This document shows, piece after piece, positions 51,262-60,831 of a stretch of DNA of 64,000 bases (position 1 is its first letter; every line of letters starts with the position of its first letter). Made by a program: the position numbers and the translations under genes. Source of the DNA: Betaproteobacteria bacterium (GTDB taxonomy: Bacteria; Bdellovibrionota_B; Oligoflexia; Silvanigrellales; Silvanigrellaceae); assembly GCA_016868315.1 (NCBI GenBank), contig VGHE01000003.1, forward strand, positions 1 to 64,000, read 5' to 3'. Below the pieces are notes generated by a model, which was not told where the DNA came from, did not search any database, and saw nothing but the letters and a program-made list of their open reading frames with translations.

Positions 51262-52098
51262 TTAGTAACAGTCGAACGACTTGCCCATACTAATAACTTC
51301 GAATTCGAAGCTGCCATGGCTCATCCAAACATATTTAGACGAGAAAATTGTATCTTGGTTATGGCCAACGCAAATATCCATTCGTGCAAATCCTTTTCCA
51401 ATGAAGGCACTTCCCGTATCAACCACTTTGAATGGAATCGGTTCTGAAACTTTAAGTCGTTTCTCGATTTCGGGTATACGAATAAGGGTTCCATAAGGGA
51501 GAGCGAGCCTGTCCATTGCAACGCTCACTTCATTGGCCTTCCAATTCATGTAATCATCGAGAGTGTTGAGGTTGCGCCCACACCGGTCTTTCGGACCGCC
51601 TTCGATTGGGGTGTTTTCGGTCGTGTAGAGCGTCGTGACGGTGCGATATTTTTTACCGGAAGACGTTGGGGCTGGGTCATTCGAAGAACCAATATGCGCC
51701 GCGAAGACGAAACCTGTGGTGAAGTTGCATCCAACCATGGGTTGCTTGAGAGTGATTTTCACATGAGAACCGTTCCACTCAGGCGCAGCCGCAAGTGAGT
51801 GCCGTGTTCCGCGTGGTAACGGGCATTTTTCGCTTTGGAGAAGCGCTCCTGAGTCAACCGGATTGGTTTTAAAAACCGTGTCTGCGATTGAGTTGATTTG
51901 AATCCAATGGGGAGCGTTGTCGATGCTGCGAGCGTTCTCAGTTTCTCTTGCAACTTGATCGGCAGCCTGACCCTCTCCAGGTGTGGGCGCTCCGGAGCGC
52001 TTTTCGAACGTCTGCACCGGAGGAAGTTCACACGCGGCGGCCAAGCCAAGGCTGGCAGAGAGGAGAAGAGTTTTTGCAAGCGTTGCATGTTTTCGCAT
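51262..52098 (-). CDS. 3D-domain lipoprotein (double-psi beta-barrel)
   Basis: 278 residues from ATG 52098 (GGGGGACGAACC upstream). The signal ends in lipobox LAAAC (Cys near residue 23). The C-terminal 120 residues hold the 3D domain: VSVAMDRLALPYGTLIRIPEI, PIPFKVVDTGSAFIGKGFARMDICVG (three key Asp: Met-Asp, Val-Val-Asp, Met-Asp). Such domains occur in MltA-like lytic transglycosylases and related cell-wall enzymes. A peptidoglycan-cleaving role is possible but no MltA N-terminal domain is present. Confidence 0.8.
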   Translation of the reverse strand: MRKHATLAKTLLLSASLGLAAACELPPVQTFEKRSGAPTPGEGQAADQVARETENARSIDNAPHWIQINSIADTVFKTNPVDSGALLQSEKCPLPRGTRHSLAAAPEWNGSHVKITLKQPMVGCNFTTGFVFAAHIGSSNDPAPTSSGKKYRTVTTLYTTENTPIEGGPKDRCGRNLNTLDDYMNWKANEVSVAMDRLALPYGTLIRIPEIEKRLKVSEPIPFKVVDTGSAFIGKGFARMDICVGHNQDTIFSSKYVWMSHGSFEFEVISMGKSFDCY

Positions 52099-52236
52099 GG
52101 TTCGTCCCCCGAGCGTCGTCTCATCTGCGCGCCTGAGGTGCCGAGAGCAATCCCCATGCCACACAAACTGACCCCAAACCCGCATAAAAACTCAGCTCGG
52201 GTGGGTGGGAACTGTTCAAGGTTTTTACACGACGCG

Positions 52237-54342
52237 TTAGTGTGCACGGGGGCGGAGGTGGAGGTGGTTCAGGCAACGCTCTGCAATGCTTTCGGTTGTG
52301 AATCCGAACTTTTGGGTGAGAACGTCCGCGGGAGCCGAGGCTCCAAAATCGCGCATGGCCAATACTGCACCTTTGCGACCTACAATTTCAGCCCATCCCA
52401 GAGGCGAGCCCGCCTCAACGGCGACTGCCGGAATGTTCTCTGGCACGAGGCGTGCGAGAGCCACGGGGTCAGCAGCAAGTTTTTGCGGAGCAGGACAACT
52501 GACAACACGCACATTGAGCTGCACGCCTTCACCGCTCAGTGTTTCGAACTTTTGATCTTGAAGCCAGAGGGCAGCTTTCAGGGTTGCCGCAACTTCGGAA
52601 CCGGAAGCCACAAGGATCACTTTTTGTGCATGTGTTGGCGCATCGAAATCTTTCAGAAGATAAGCGCCAGTGCGGAGACCTTCAGCAACAGTTTTTGGTG
52701 AGCGAGGTGCCTTGAGGAGATCGTCGAGACAGGGGAGGTCTTGGCGCGTGAGCAGCAGCGCTGTGGGCGTGCTGCGGTGGCTCAGCGTGAGCTCCCAAGC
52801 CATGAGGGTTTCGCGTGCATCGGCCGGACGCAAGACTTCAAGATTTGGGATGCAACGCAGGCTCGCTGCGTGTTCTACCGGTTGGTGGGTTGGTCCATCT
52901 TCGCCGACAGCATAGCTGTCGTGTGTAAGCACAAATACCGTTGGGATTTTCATGAGAGCCGCGAGACGAATGCTTGGACGCATGTAGTCGGAGAATACAG
53001 CAAAGGTCGCACAGTAAGGCCGGAACCCACCGTGCAGCGCAAGGCCATTGGCGATGGCCGCCATGGCGTGTTCGCGCACGCCGAAGTGAATGTTACGTCC
53101 GCCGTATTCTCCGGGTTGCACAAAAGAGGTGCCAGGAAGAGTTGTGTTGTTGCTCCCTGCAAGGTCTGCACTGCCGCCCACAAGGGTGGGATTGAACTCG
53201 GCAAGTCGTGTGAGTGCTTTTCCGCTGGCGACCCGTGTTGCCATTTTTGTGCCGAGCGCATCCCAGAGTTCATCTGCTGCATCGACATTGTAGACGGGCG
53301 AGACGTGTGCATTCCAGCGTTCAAGTGCAGCCGAGTTGGTTGTGCGCCAGTCTTTCAGCATGCTCTCAGTTTTCTTGTTCCAGTTTTCAAAGTTCGCCAA
53401 GGCAAATGCAGCGAGACAGGAGCTGGCAGCTTTATAGGCCTCTGCCTCAACAGCGAAGGGCTCAAGATTATCCAGCCTCAAGTGTTTTTTGGCTTCAATG
53501 ACATCTTCGGGGGTCATCGGATTGCCGTGAATTTTTGGTTTACCTTCCCATTTGGGTGAACCCTTCCCAGCCACACCTGTGCAAACAACCAGCGTGGGCT
53601 TGGGCGAAGTTGTGTTGTCTGCTTGCGCACTGTCGAGTGCTTGCGCAAGTGAAATGAAGTTGTGGGAGTCGGCCTTCAGAACACGCCAGCCAAAACCTTC
53701 GAAGCGTTTCGAGACATCTTCCGTGAAGGTAATATCAATGGTGCCGTCGATAGTGATGTTATTGGCATCATAGAAGGCAACCAGCTTATCAAGCTTGAGA
53801 TGGCCAGCGAGACTGCAAGCTTCACTGGAAATACCTTCCATAAGGCAGCCGTCACCGAGGAGCACATAGGTGGTGTGATCGACGGGTGCATGCGCGGCGT
53901 GGTTGACCCGCGCCGCCAACATGCGTTCTGCAAGAGCCATTCCCACGGCGTTGGCAATGCCTTGACCAAGGGGGCCGGTTGTGACTTCGATTCCCTCGGT
54001 ATGACCGAACTCTGGATGTCCTGGAGTCTTGCTGCCCCATTGGCGGAAGTTTTTGATGTCTTCGAGGCTCACATCATAACCCGACAGATGCAGCAGAGCA
54101 TACTGCAGCATTGAGCCATGGCCTGCCGAGAGGACGAAACGATCGCGGTTGAGCCAAGTCGGGTTTTGAGGTGAATGATTCATTGCAGCAAAATAAAGAA
54201 ACGTGCCGATTTCAGCTCCACCCAGGGGAAGTCCAACGTGTCCGGATTTGGCCTTGAGAACAGCATCCATGCCTAAAGAGCGCACTGCGCGCGCTACGGT
54301 TTTCAGCTCAGCTTCTTTGCTTTTTACGCGTTCAACAAACAT
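52237..54342 (-). CDS. tkt: Transketolase
   Basis: 701 residues from ATG 54342 (AGGAG 6 bases upstream). A longer frame to 54525 would run into the upstream lipoprotein gene. Thiamine-diphosphate motif GDGCLMEGISSEA...LVAFYDANNITIDG, SAGHGSMLQYALLHLSGYD, GPLGQGIANAVGMALAERM, the transketolase signature GSADLAGSNNT, and VREHAMAAIANGLALHGG. It swaps two-carbon units between sugar phosphates in the pentose phosphate path. Full length, all catalytic motifs present. Confidence 0.96.
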   Translation of the reverse strand: MFVERVKSKEAELKTVARAVRSLGMDAVLKAKSGHVGLPLGGAEIGTFLYFAAMNHSPQNPTWLNRDRFVLSAGHGSMLQYALLHLSGYDVSLEDIKNFRQWGSKTPGHPEFGHTEGIEVTTGPLGQGIANAVGMALAERMLAARVNHAAHAPVDHTTYVLLGDGCLMEGISSEACSLAGHLKLDKLVAFYDANNITIDGTIDITFTEDVSKRFEGFGWRVLKADSHNFISLAQALDSAQADNTTSPKPTLVVCTGVAGKGSPKWEGKPKIHGNPMTPEDVIEAKKHLRLDNLEPFAVEAEAYKAASSCLAAFALANFENWNKKTESMLKDWRTTNSAALERWNAHVSPVYNVDAADELWDALGTKMATRVASGKALTRLAEFNPTLVGGSADLAGSNNTTLPGTSFVQPGEYGGRNIHFGVREHAMAAIANGLALHGGFRPYCATFAVFSDYMRPSIRLAALMKIPTVFVLTHDSYAVGEDGPTHQPVEHAASLRCIPNLEVLRPADARETLMAWELTLSHRSTPTALLLTRQDLPCLDDLLKAPRSPKTVAEGLRTGAYLLKDFDAPTHAQKVILVASGSEVAATLKAALWLQDQKFETLSGEGVQLNVRVVSCPAPQKLAADPVALARLVPENIPAVAVEAGSPLGWAEIVGRKGAVLAMRDFGASAPADVLTQKFGFTTESIAERCLNHLHLRPRAH

Positions 54343-54358
54343 GGATGCTCCTGATGAT

Positions 54359-55033
54359 TCAGTAGTTGGGTGCTGGTGGAGGAAGTGCAACAAGTTGTTC
54401 GTAGATTCGTTGTGCTGCGATTTGAGCGAGGGACTCGAACGCGTTCTCGCTGTTTTCGTTGTAGCGCAGCGGATGTAGTCCCTGTTTGTTACTGAGGGAT
54501 GAGCGCACCGAGCCATCTCCCACAACCGGATAGGGACCCGTAGTTAGGTTTGGGAAGTTAGCTTGGAACAGCAAAGCACCGTTTTCGAGATCCATAGCGC
54601 GTGCACGCACAGAGATTTGTGCGATTTCTTCCTCGGCTGAAATGTCAGGAAGCTGGCCGTTTTCTTTTATTCGGGCGCAAGTCACCGCACCGCTCGCGAG
54701 AATTTCATTGCCTTGGTCGCATTTTTCAACGCGTGTGATGGCGCGTCCAGACGCGATGATTTGTACTTCAACTCCCCAGCGTGCGGTGCTTTTGTCAGTT
54801 AAAATAAAGACACGGTCTTGTGCCAGCAAGCGTTTGAGCGCGGCCATAAGGCGCGCGGATTGTCCGGCACGTGAGGTGTTGTCGGCGACAGGTGCGATAT
54901 AAAGTGTACGCGGCTGGGTAGAATAGGTTCTTTCACTGTTGCCGAAACGATAAACGCAGCCTTCGAGCATAAGCAGGACAATGGTGGCGGCGACGAACTG
55001 ATACAGGCGAGTCGGCAGGCCAGTGCAAAGCAT
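54359..55033 (-). CDS. LptE-like lipoprotein
   Basis: 224 residues from ATG 55033 (GAGGGAG upstream). Signal with lipobox LEGCVYRFG (Cys near residue 25), followed by RTLYIAPVADNTSRAGQSARLMAALKRLLAQDRVFIL. A Cys-Tyr-Arg-Phe-Gly start, a beta strand and then the N-T-S region is the layout of LptE/RlpB, the outer-membrane partner of LptD in LPS insertion. The likeness is structural in pattern, not strong in sequence. Downstream of grx with 16 bases between, upstream of tkt. Confidence 0.7.
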   Translation of the reverse strand: MLCTGLPTRLYQFVAATIVLLMLEGCVYRFGNSERTYSTQPRTLYIAPVADNTSRAGQSARLMAALKRLLAQDRVFILTDKSTARWGVEVQIIASGRAITRVEKCDQGNEILASGAVTCARIKENGQLPDISAEEEIAQISVRARAMDLENGALLFQANFPNLTTGPYPVVGDGSVRSSLSNKQGLHPLRYNENSENAFESLAQIAAQRIYEQLVALPPPAPNY

Positions 55034-55049
55034 GTGCGACTCCCTCGAT

Positions 55050-55313
55050 TCAGACGGGTGAATAGATTTTGGGGAGAAGTTGTCCGGCCTCGTGGAGAGA
55101 CCTGATGTCGGTGTAGCCGCCCAAAAACTCGCTTCCCACAAAAATCATAGGAACGGTGCGCCAGCCGTTGTTTTCGGCGCTCAGCCGACTCCACAGTTCG
55201 GGCTGCTGATCGAGGAACACTTCCTCAAACCCGACCTGCAGGTTGGTCAACAGGGTTTTGGCAGCGACGCAGTAGGGGCATGCGCGCGTTGAATACACAG
55301 TAACCTTTTTCAT
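55050..55313 (-). CDS. grxC: Glutaredoxin
   Basis: 87 residues from ATG 55313 (AGAGGTCATCC upstream); an in-frame ATG at 55334 has no site. Active site CPYC (Cys12, Cys15 in TRACPYCVAAK), the cis-Pro region TVPMIFVG and GGYTDIRSLHEAGQL, the glutathione-binding end. It reduces disulfides with glutathione. Full-length monothiol/dithiol GrxC type. Confidence 0.95.
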   Translation of the reverse strand: MKKVTVYSTRACPYCVAAKTLLTNLQVGFEEVFLDQQPELWSRLSAENNGWRTVPMIFVGSEFLGGYTDIRSLHEAGQLLPKIYSPV

Positions 55314-55395
55314 GGATGACCTCTTAGCGAACACCGCTGCTTAACAGAGGTTTTGCTTTTTGTCACTGCTCCCGCGCGCATGCGGCTCGGCCTGT

Positions 55396-56820
55396 TCAGC
55401 GGAACAAGGGTTCAGCAAATCCCACAGTCACAATGAGATTTGCGCACTCTTTTGGAGCAGTTTTATCTGCGAGGAGTTGCTCGATGCAGTGGTCATTGTC
55501 GAACACAATGGCCAGAGTTTTCTCATCGAGGAAGGTCACCCCTTCGGCTTTTTCAGGCAATTCCAAGCCCGCCAGGAGCGGCGCAAGGTCAGCGACAAGA
55601 CGCGTCTCGACCGCCGTGTAGGGAGCCTTTCCAGCTTCATGCGCATTGCTGTCGAGAAGTCGAGTTGTTTGCGCGGTAATGCGCGCTTCGTAGACCGCAA
55701 TGTGCTTGCGGGCGTTGGAGTGTTCGAGCACCAGGAATCGGCCTCCGGTATCGTCGAGCGCAGCCAGGTCGCCAATCTTGACGTCTTTGTGTGAGCCTCC
55801 GGCCTTGATCGCATTTTCACTGTGCAGGTAAGCAAATTGCTCGACAAGTCCAGTGCTTCTTTGAAGGCGGATGAGACGATGAAGTGGAGTGTTTTTATTG
55901 CCGTGTCCGGCTTCTCCAGTGGCCCCCCCTTTGGCATCGAGTGGGGATTGCATTGCAGCGAGAACGAAGTCACCCGAAACAGTGACACCCTCGAAACCTC
56001 GATTATCCGAGCGCTGACGAATCACCCAAGGCAACGAGACCGGAATCGCAGTGTGTTTCCTCGATGGGCTCCAGCGCTGCGTGATGTTGCCTTGAGCATC
56101 TGCCCTGAGCAGTGAAGGTCCGTACTCCTCCACCAGCCAGAATTCACGCTGACCACTTTTATCGAAAGTCTGTGCAACACCTTCGAAGTCGAAACCGTGC
56201 GGCGATGTGGCGAGCTTTGCAAATGGACCTTTCGGGGTTTTCATTTCAAAAGGTTTTTCACCGGTTGCCATGTCGGGCTGGGAGGAGGGCAGGCCGTTGG
56301 TGGGCGCGCCTTGTGCTTTCAAAGCAATTTGTTCGAGCACGGCTCCCTCTCCGGAGGGCGACAGCTGGATGCGAAACAGGGTTTGGTTGAATTGTGGGGT
56401 TGGAAAATAGCGATCACCATCAGAAAATTTCAGGCCATCGCGTGAGTCTTTGGCTTCAAGGTAGAGGTTCAAGCCGCGATCGTTGACAGTCCAAATTTCG
56501 TCAGGAACAAGCGCTCCGGGGCGAGGTTGAACGCGACTTGCGCCACTCCATCCGCCCTGCGCATAGCTGAACTGCTTTGGAAAATAAGCAGTGCCGATTG
56601 ATTGAAGATTCTTGAAGCGGTGTACCTGAACTTTGGGTGCTTTTACTGTGGCAACGGCCTGTGCCACAGGCGACTGTGGCACGTTGTGAGAGGGCTTGGT
56701 TTGCGAAGCCTTGGCATCCACGGCTTGGTTTGTGGACGGGGTCGGTGGCTGGGTTGTTACGCAACCTGCCAAGGCTGCAGCAGCGAGCAGGTTGACGTGT
56801 GTACGAAGAAGTTTGTTCAT
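55396..56820 (-). CDS. Lipoprotein with esterase-like phytase domain
   Basis: 474 residues from ATG 56820 (AGGAGATTTCTC upstream). Lipobox LAGC near residue 20 (NLLAAAALAGCVTT), a Pro/Ala-rich linker to about 60, then a phytase-like esterase domain (PF13449 type): ALVPDEIWTVNDRGLNLYLEA, SPHGFDFEGVAQTFDKSGQREFWLVEEYGPSLLRA, RQRSDNRGFEGVTVSGDFVLAAMQSPL, RFLVLEHSNARKHIAVYEA and GVTFLDEKTLAIVFDNDH. Acts on phosphate or ester substrates outside the cell; the exact reaction is unknown. Downstream of the minus-strand ceramidase gene, 31 bases apart. Confidence 0.85.
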   Translation of the reverse strand: MNKLLRTHVNLLAAAALAGCVTTQPPTPSTNQAVDAKASQTKPSHNVPQSPVAQAVATVKAPKVQVHRFKNLQSIGTAYFPKQFSYAQGGWSGASRVQPRPGALVPDEIWTVNDRGLNLYLEAKDSRDGLKFSDGDRYFPTPQFNQTLFRIQLSPSGEGAVLEQIALKAQGAPTNGLPSSQPDMATGEKPFEMKTPKGPFAKLATSPHGFDFEGVAQTFDKSGQREFWLVEEYGPSLLRADAQGNITQRWSPSRKHTAIPVSLPWVIRQRSDNRGFEGVTVSGDFVLAAMQSPLDAKGGATGEAGHGNKNTPLHRLIRLQRSTGLVEQFAYLHSENAIKAGGSHKDVKIGDLAALDDTGGRFLVLEHSNARKHIAVYEARITAQTTRLLDSNAHEAGKAPYTAVETRLVADLAPLLAGLELPEKAEGVTFLDEKTLAIVFDNDHCIEQLLADKTAPKECANLIVTVGFAEPLFR

Positions 56821-56851
56821 GAGAAATCTCCTAAGAGCAATGAGTTGTTTG

Positions 56852-58327
56852 TTACTGAGCCTCACTGAAGAGGTCGATGAGAGCTCGATGAATGAGGGGG
56901 GCGGTTTTAGGCCCGAGTGAGTTTTCCTCGCCATAGGGCTTGTCGTTGTATGTATAGGGCTCCTTTTCATCCCATTGGCTGCGCGGGATGATGTAGCCGA
57001 TTTGATCGTTGGTCAAACCGAGTAGCATGTTCATTTGCCCTCGCATGACCGAGCGCAAATGTGGAACTTCCACGGGAGCAGTCAATTTGAAATCGTTTCC
57101 AGCTGGCGCCTCAATGCCGCCGTTGGCGATTTCTGGATAGAGCTCACCTGGAATCGTTCCAATCCATGTGTCGCCAAGCTGCAATAGACCTACTTCACTG
57201 CGTGTCCTGAATCCGACTTCAAACTGTCGCCGGATGACTCGCAACATGGCCGCTGCGCGAAATTTTAGATTGTCTACAGGCAGCAACAAAGACTTGAATG
57301 ACCAGTTGAAGGTTGGGTCGGTGATTTCGGTTTCGCTCCCTGCATTTACGCCGTCGATCACGGCCTCGGCAACCCGATATCCCACCGCACGCGCCTTTTC
57401 GAAACTCGGGGTCAGGAGGGTTTCGTTGAGAACCGTATCGAGCACAGGAGTTGTATCGAGGGTCGTCATGAGTCCGCCCACAGCGCCGTTGATAAAGACT
57501 GCCGTTCCCCCCAAGCCTGCTTTGAGGGTGTTGTCGCCGTAGCGGATTCCGGTTTCGATTCCTTCCCGAAGATAATGCACAAAGTCAGAGGTGATTGCCG
57601 TATTTGCATTCCAAAGCACTTCGGGGTGATTCGCCCAAGTCACGAGCGTACCCAGAGTCTGCCGGTTTGCGCGGGCAACAAACCGCAGGGCACGCACGTT
57701 GGAGTCAAACACCTGTGGCAGACGGGTGTCGACCAAAACATCTGCGCAAACATTGGGTAATTCCATGCGATGAATCTGAACGGGCTCGAGCGCTGCAACG
57801 GCGTCGCGGATTGCCTGCACGGAGCGTTCCTTAACCAATGCGAGGTAACGTGAATCGACCCCTGTCTTGAGAAGGCTCGGACCCCAAATACCGATGAGGT
57901 CGGGAGCTTCATGATTGTGAGTTGAGGAAATAATGACAAAGTCGAGCTGAAGCTGCTTTTGAACTGCATTGCGCACATCGATAATGTCGTTGTGCATGAA
58001 GCCAATCGCATCGAGAGAAACAATCACGCCTTTCTTTGAACCATTGCTCAGTGCAATCGCGCGTGCCCAGAGGGGGTCGTGAATGGATTTTGCCTGGCGC
58101 TTTTGACCAAAGCCAGCAATCCAAATCGGGCGCTTGGGATCGTCGATAGTCGGATTGATATTTTCTTTGGCAAATCCGGCAGAGAATGTTGTGGCGTTGG
58201 CATACGCTTTTTGCACTTCAAAGACGCTTGCCATTAAGATTGGCAGGAGTGCAGCGCGGGTGATGTTGCTTTTCAACAGACCTTGCAGCATTTGCCAAAC
58301 AGGCCGTTTCACGCTGGAGCCAAACAT
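56852..58327 (-). CDS. Neutral ceramidase-like secreted hydrolase (paralogue 1)
   Basis: 491 residues from ATG 58327 (AGGGAGAACACCAT). Signal peptide (ALLPILMASVFEVQKAYA). The neutral/alkaline ceramidase N-terminal domain shows FSAGFAKENINPTIDDP, the zinc motif SSTHNHEAPD, WANHPEVLW and the PGELYPE segment bearing the second zinc ligand Glu. Neutral ceramidases split ceramide into sphingosine and fatty acid. The immunoglobulin-like C-terminal domain of longer members is absent. It pairs with a paralogue transcribed from the opposite strand, their ATG codons back to back in CATATG. Confidence 0.88.
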   Translation of the reverse strand: MFGSSVKRPVWQMLQGLLKSNITRAALLPILMASVFEVQKAYANATTFSAGFAKENINPTIDDPKRPIWIAGFGQKRQAKSIHDPLWARAIALSNGSKKGVIVSLDAIGFMHNDIIDVRNAVQKQLQLDFVIISSTHNHEAPDLIGIWGPSLLKTGVDSRYLALVKERSVQAIRDAVAALEPVQIHRMELPNVCADVLVDTRLPQVFDSNVRALRFVARANRQTLGTLVTWANHPEVLWNANTAITSDFVHYLREGIETGIRYGDNTLKAGLGGTAVFINGAVGGLMTTLDTTPVLDTVLNETLLTPSFEKARAVGYRVAEAVIDGVNAGSETEITDPTFNWSFKSLLLPVDNLKFRAAAMLRVIRRQFEVGFRTRSEVGLLQLGDTWIGTIPGELYPEIANGGIEAPAGNDFKLTAPVEVPHLRSVMRGQMNMLLGLTNDQIGYIIPRSQWDEKEPYTYNDKPYGEENSLGPKTAPLIHRALIDLFSEAQ

Positions 58328-59737
58328 ATGGTGTTCTCCCTGAAATTGAAGGTGACACAGAGCATACCTGATTGCGCGCAACTTTCCAGAATGGCTGGGC
58401 GTGCCGGACTGCTTTTTGGTTTTGCTTCCCTGGGGTTGGTTTCGCCCACATGCGCACAAGCAGCGTCACTCAGAGTGGGTTTGGCGCAAGTGGATATCTC
58501 GACCCGATTGCCACTCGCGATGGGTGGGTACGGAACTTTTTTTCTTTCTTCGCCTCGTAAAAATGGGGAAGGGATACACGACCCGCTTTACGCATCGGCT
58601 GTTGTGCTGGAGTCGGCACAGGGCGAAGTTGCCGCTTTGGTGAGTGTCGATGCTGTGGGTCTTTCGAGCAGACAAATTAGCCGCATTGAGGCAAGGCTGC
58701 GCGATACGGTCGACCCCAATATTCATCTCATCGTAGCAGCAAGTCATACGCATCACTCACCCGACACACTCGGACTGTGGGGTTCGCTGCCGCGCTCCGG
58801 GCGTGATTCGCGCTACTCGGAGCAACTCGAAACCGGAGTTGTACAGTCTGTTCGCGATGCCTTTGCGCTGCGCACAGAGGCCAAACTTTCACAACGCACG
58901 GGTCGGCATGCAAATGATTCGACTTCATCGGATTCACCTGAGAATATCCACGATGGTTTTGTGAATGTCGCATTCTATGCTGCCGACGATGGGCGATTGT
59001 TGGGGACTTTAACGCAATGGGCAGCCCATCCAACCGTTCTCGGAATGGATAACAATGCCCTCTCCTCAGATTATATTGGAGCTTTCCGCAAGCAGATGGA
59101 GCGCTTTGCTTCCGTTCCACATCTCTATTTCAATGGAGCTATCGGGAAAGTTTATCCGCTCGTTCCCGCTGCCAATGACTCCGGACTCATCGACGACCTT
59201 TTTCCTCAAGGCGACCGCGACCTCGATGTGAAGGATAATTATAAACGAGTTTCGACGGTGGGCTGGCGACTAGCCAATGCGGTTTGGAATGCACCAGCGG
59301 TGCATCTTTCTCCCAACGCGAGCGAATCTTTCGCAATGTGCCATGTGGGTGTGAGTTTTCCTGTAGATAATAAGCTTTTCAAACTGGCAAGCAATCTGCG
59401 CGTCGTTGAAACCCGCATTCGTTCTGGGCGCATTCAATCGCGCGTTTCCACTTTGAGTGTAGGCGGTGTTGTTTTCGCTTCGCTGCCAGGTGAGCTGTTT
59501 CCAAAGCTTATCAAACGTGTTCCGGAAGCGAGCCTTGCCGGAAGAACGCCTGTCTGGCTGGGGATGGGGCAGGATTGGCTGGGATATTTCGTCGATTCAG
59601 CAGATTATGAAAATCCAAACCTCAAGTACTGGACAGATCTTTCAGTGCATCGGGAGGCTTCACAGATACTTCTCGATGGATTGGACAAAGCTCTGCAGGT
59701 GCGCGACTGCGTGCAGTGGACAGACGACGAGGAATAG
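58328..59737 (+). CDS. Neutral ceramidase-like secreted hydrolase (paralogue 2)
   Basis: 469 residues from ATG 58328 (TGGAG 8 bases upstream); ATG 58391 would leave a tighter signal peptide (MAGRAGLLFGFASLGLV...) but has no ribosome site. LRVGLAQVDISTRLPLAMGGYG, the zinc motif AASHTHHSPDTLGLWGS, WAAHPTVLG and FASLPGELFPK are ceramidase marks. It is a distant paralogue of the minus-strand gene: same order of motifs, different sequence between. Possible substrates are ceramide-like lipids, or sphingolipids made by the organism itself. Confidence 0.86.
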   Translation: MVFSLKLKVTQSIPDCAQLSRMAGRAGLLFGFASLGLVSPTCAQAASLRVGLAQVDISTRLPLAMGGYGTFFLSSPRKNGEGIHDPLYASAVVLESAQGEVAALVSVDAVGLSSRQISRIEARLRDTVDPNIHLIVAASHTHHSPDTLGLWGSLPRSGRDSRYSEQLETGVVQSVRDAFALRTEAKLSQRTGRHANDSTSSDSPENIHDGFVNVAFYAADDGRLLGTLTQWAAHPTVLGMDNNALSSDYIGAFRKQMERFASVPHLYFNGAIGKVYPLVPAANDSGLIDDLFPQGDRDLDVKDNYKRVSTVGWRLANAVWNAPAVHLSPNASESFAMCHVGVSFPVDNKLFKLASNLRVVETRIRSGRIQSRVSTLSVGGVVFASLPGELFPKLIKRVPEASLAGRTPVWLGMGQDWLGYFVDSADYENPNLKYWTDLSVHREASQILLDGLDKALQVRDCVQWTDDEE

Positions 59738-59782
59738 AGCAGAAAAAGGAGTGTCTCAGCCCGCTTCGAAAGGACGCAGACA

Positions 59783-60805
59783 GTGATACTCTCTATCGAA
59801 AACTCAAACGCTCCTCTACAAGACTACGGTATCCAGATTCCTCTTCTGGCTGACCGCTACACCCGAACACTTGAGTCTGTGTCGCAGCACCCTGAACTTG
59901 CATCTCATAAAAAGGCTTGGCTGCTGACGGCCGATCCCAAGCCCTTCTCGCGTGAGCAGCTTCTCCGTGTGCACGATGAACAGTATGTAGATGCGTTGTT
60001 GTCATCTGACCCTGTGCAGGTGATGGGACAGGTTTTTGAGTTCATTGATGCCGATGGAAAATTCAATGATAGGTACGTTGCCAGCCCAAACAATCGTCCG
60101 ATGCAGGAGTTGGTTGAAAAGCGGCTCGCGCACGCAGCCGGAACTCTTTTGGCCTGCGAAGCTGCATTGCAACGAAGTTTTTGTTACTTTTTGGGCGGTG
60201 GAGCGCATCACGCAATGCGCAGCGGTGGACGTGGTTTTTGCCTTGTGAACGATTTGCTCATTGCTGTGCGTGAGCTTCAGTTTCGTAAGAAAATTGGGCG
60301 CGTCTGGATAATCGATCTCGATGCTCACAAAGGCGATGGCACTGCTGAAATAACCCAAGGCGACCCGAACATTCTCACCTTGAGCATTCATATGGCCAAA
60401 GGCTGGCCACTGGATGAAGACTCACCGCTCGACGCGCAAGGGCATTTGAAACGCCCGTGGTGGCCAAGTTCCGTTGATATTCCCGTGCCAGAGGGAGCTG
60501 AGTCTGCTTATCTCGAAATGTTGAGGCAGGGTTTGCGTCAGCTCGAAATTCTCTCGTGTGGGCATCTGCCTGACCTTGCACTTGTGGTCGATGGTAGCGA
60601 CCCGTACGAGAAAGATGTACTCAAAAGTGCTCAGCCTCTGCAGCTGAGCCTCGAGCAATGTATTGAGCGCACAAAAATCGTCCACGACTGGTTGCGACTC
60701 AAGAAAGTTCCTCAAGCTTACGTCATGGCGGGTGGCTACGGACCAGAAAACTGGCGCGTGCACGCAGGTTTTCTAAAAAGTGTTTTACCAGAGTATCTGC
60801 CCTAA
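59783..60805 (+). CDS. Histone-deacetylase-family amidohydrolase
   Basis: 340 residues, GTG start after AAAGGACGCAGACA. Arginase/deacetylase fold: the paired His 142-143 in GGGAHHAMR, zinc ligands Asp180 and His182 in IDLDAHKGDGT, a third Asp in VDGSDPYEKD, and the transition-state Tyr in MAGGYGPENW. All needed for activity. Bacterial members (AcuC, ApaH-like) remove acetyl groups from Lys or polyamines. No substrate is suggested by the neighbours. Confidence 0.9.
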   Translation: MILSIENSNAPLQDYGIQIPLLADRYTRTLESVSQHPELASHKKAWLLTADPKPFSREQLLRVHDEQYVDALLSSDPVQVMGQVFEFIDADGKFNDRYVASPNNRPMQELVEKRLAHAAGTLLACEAALQRSFCYFLGGGAHHAMRSGGRGFCLVNDLLIAVRELQFRKKIGRVWIIDLDAHKGDGTAEITQGDPNILTLSIHMAKGWPLDEDSPLDAQGHLKRPWWPSSVDIPVPEGAESAYLEMLRQGLRQLEILSCGHLPDLALVVDGSDPYEKDVLKSAQPLQLSLEQCIERTKIVHDWLRLKKVPQAYVMAGGYGPENWRVHAGFLKSVLPEYLP

Positions 60806-60831
60806 AGATCTTCTCTCGGCGCGCGCACGCA

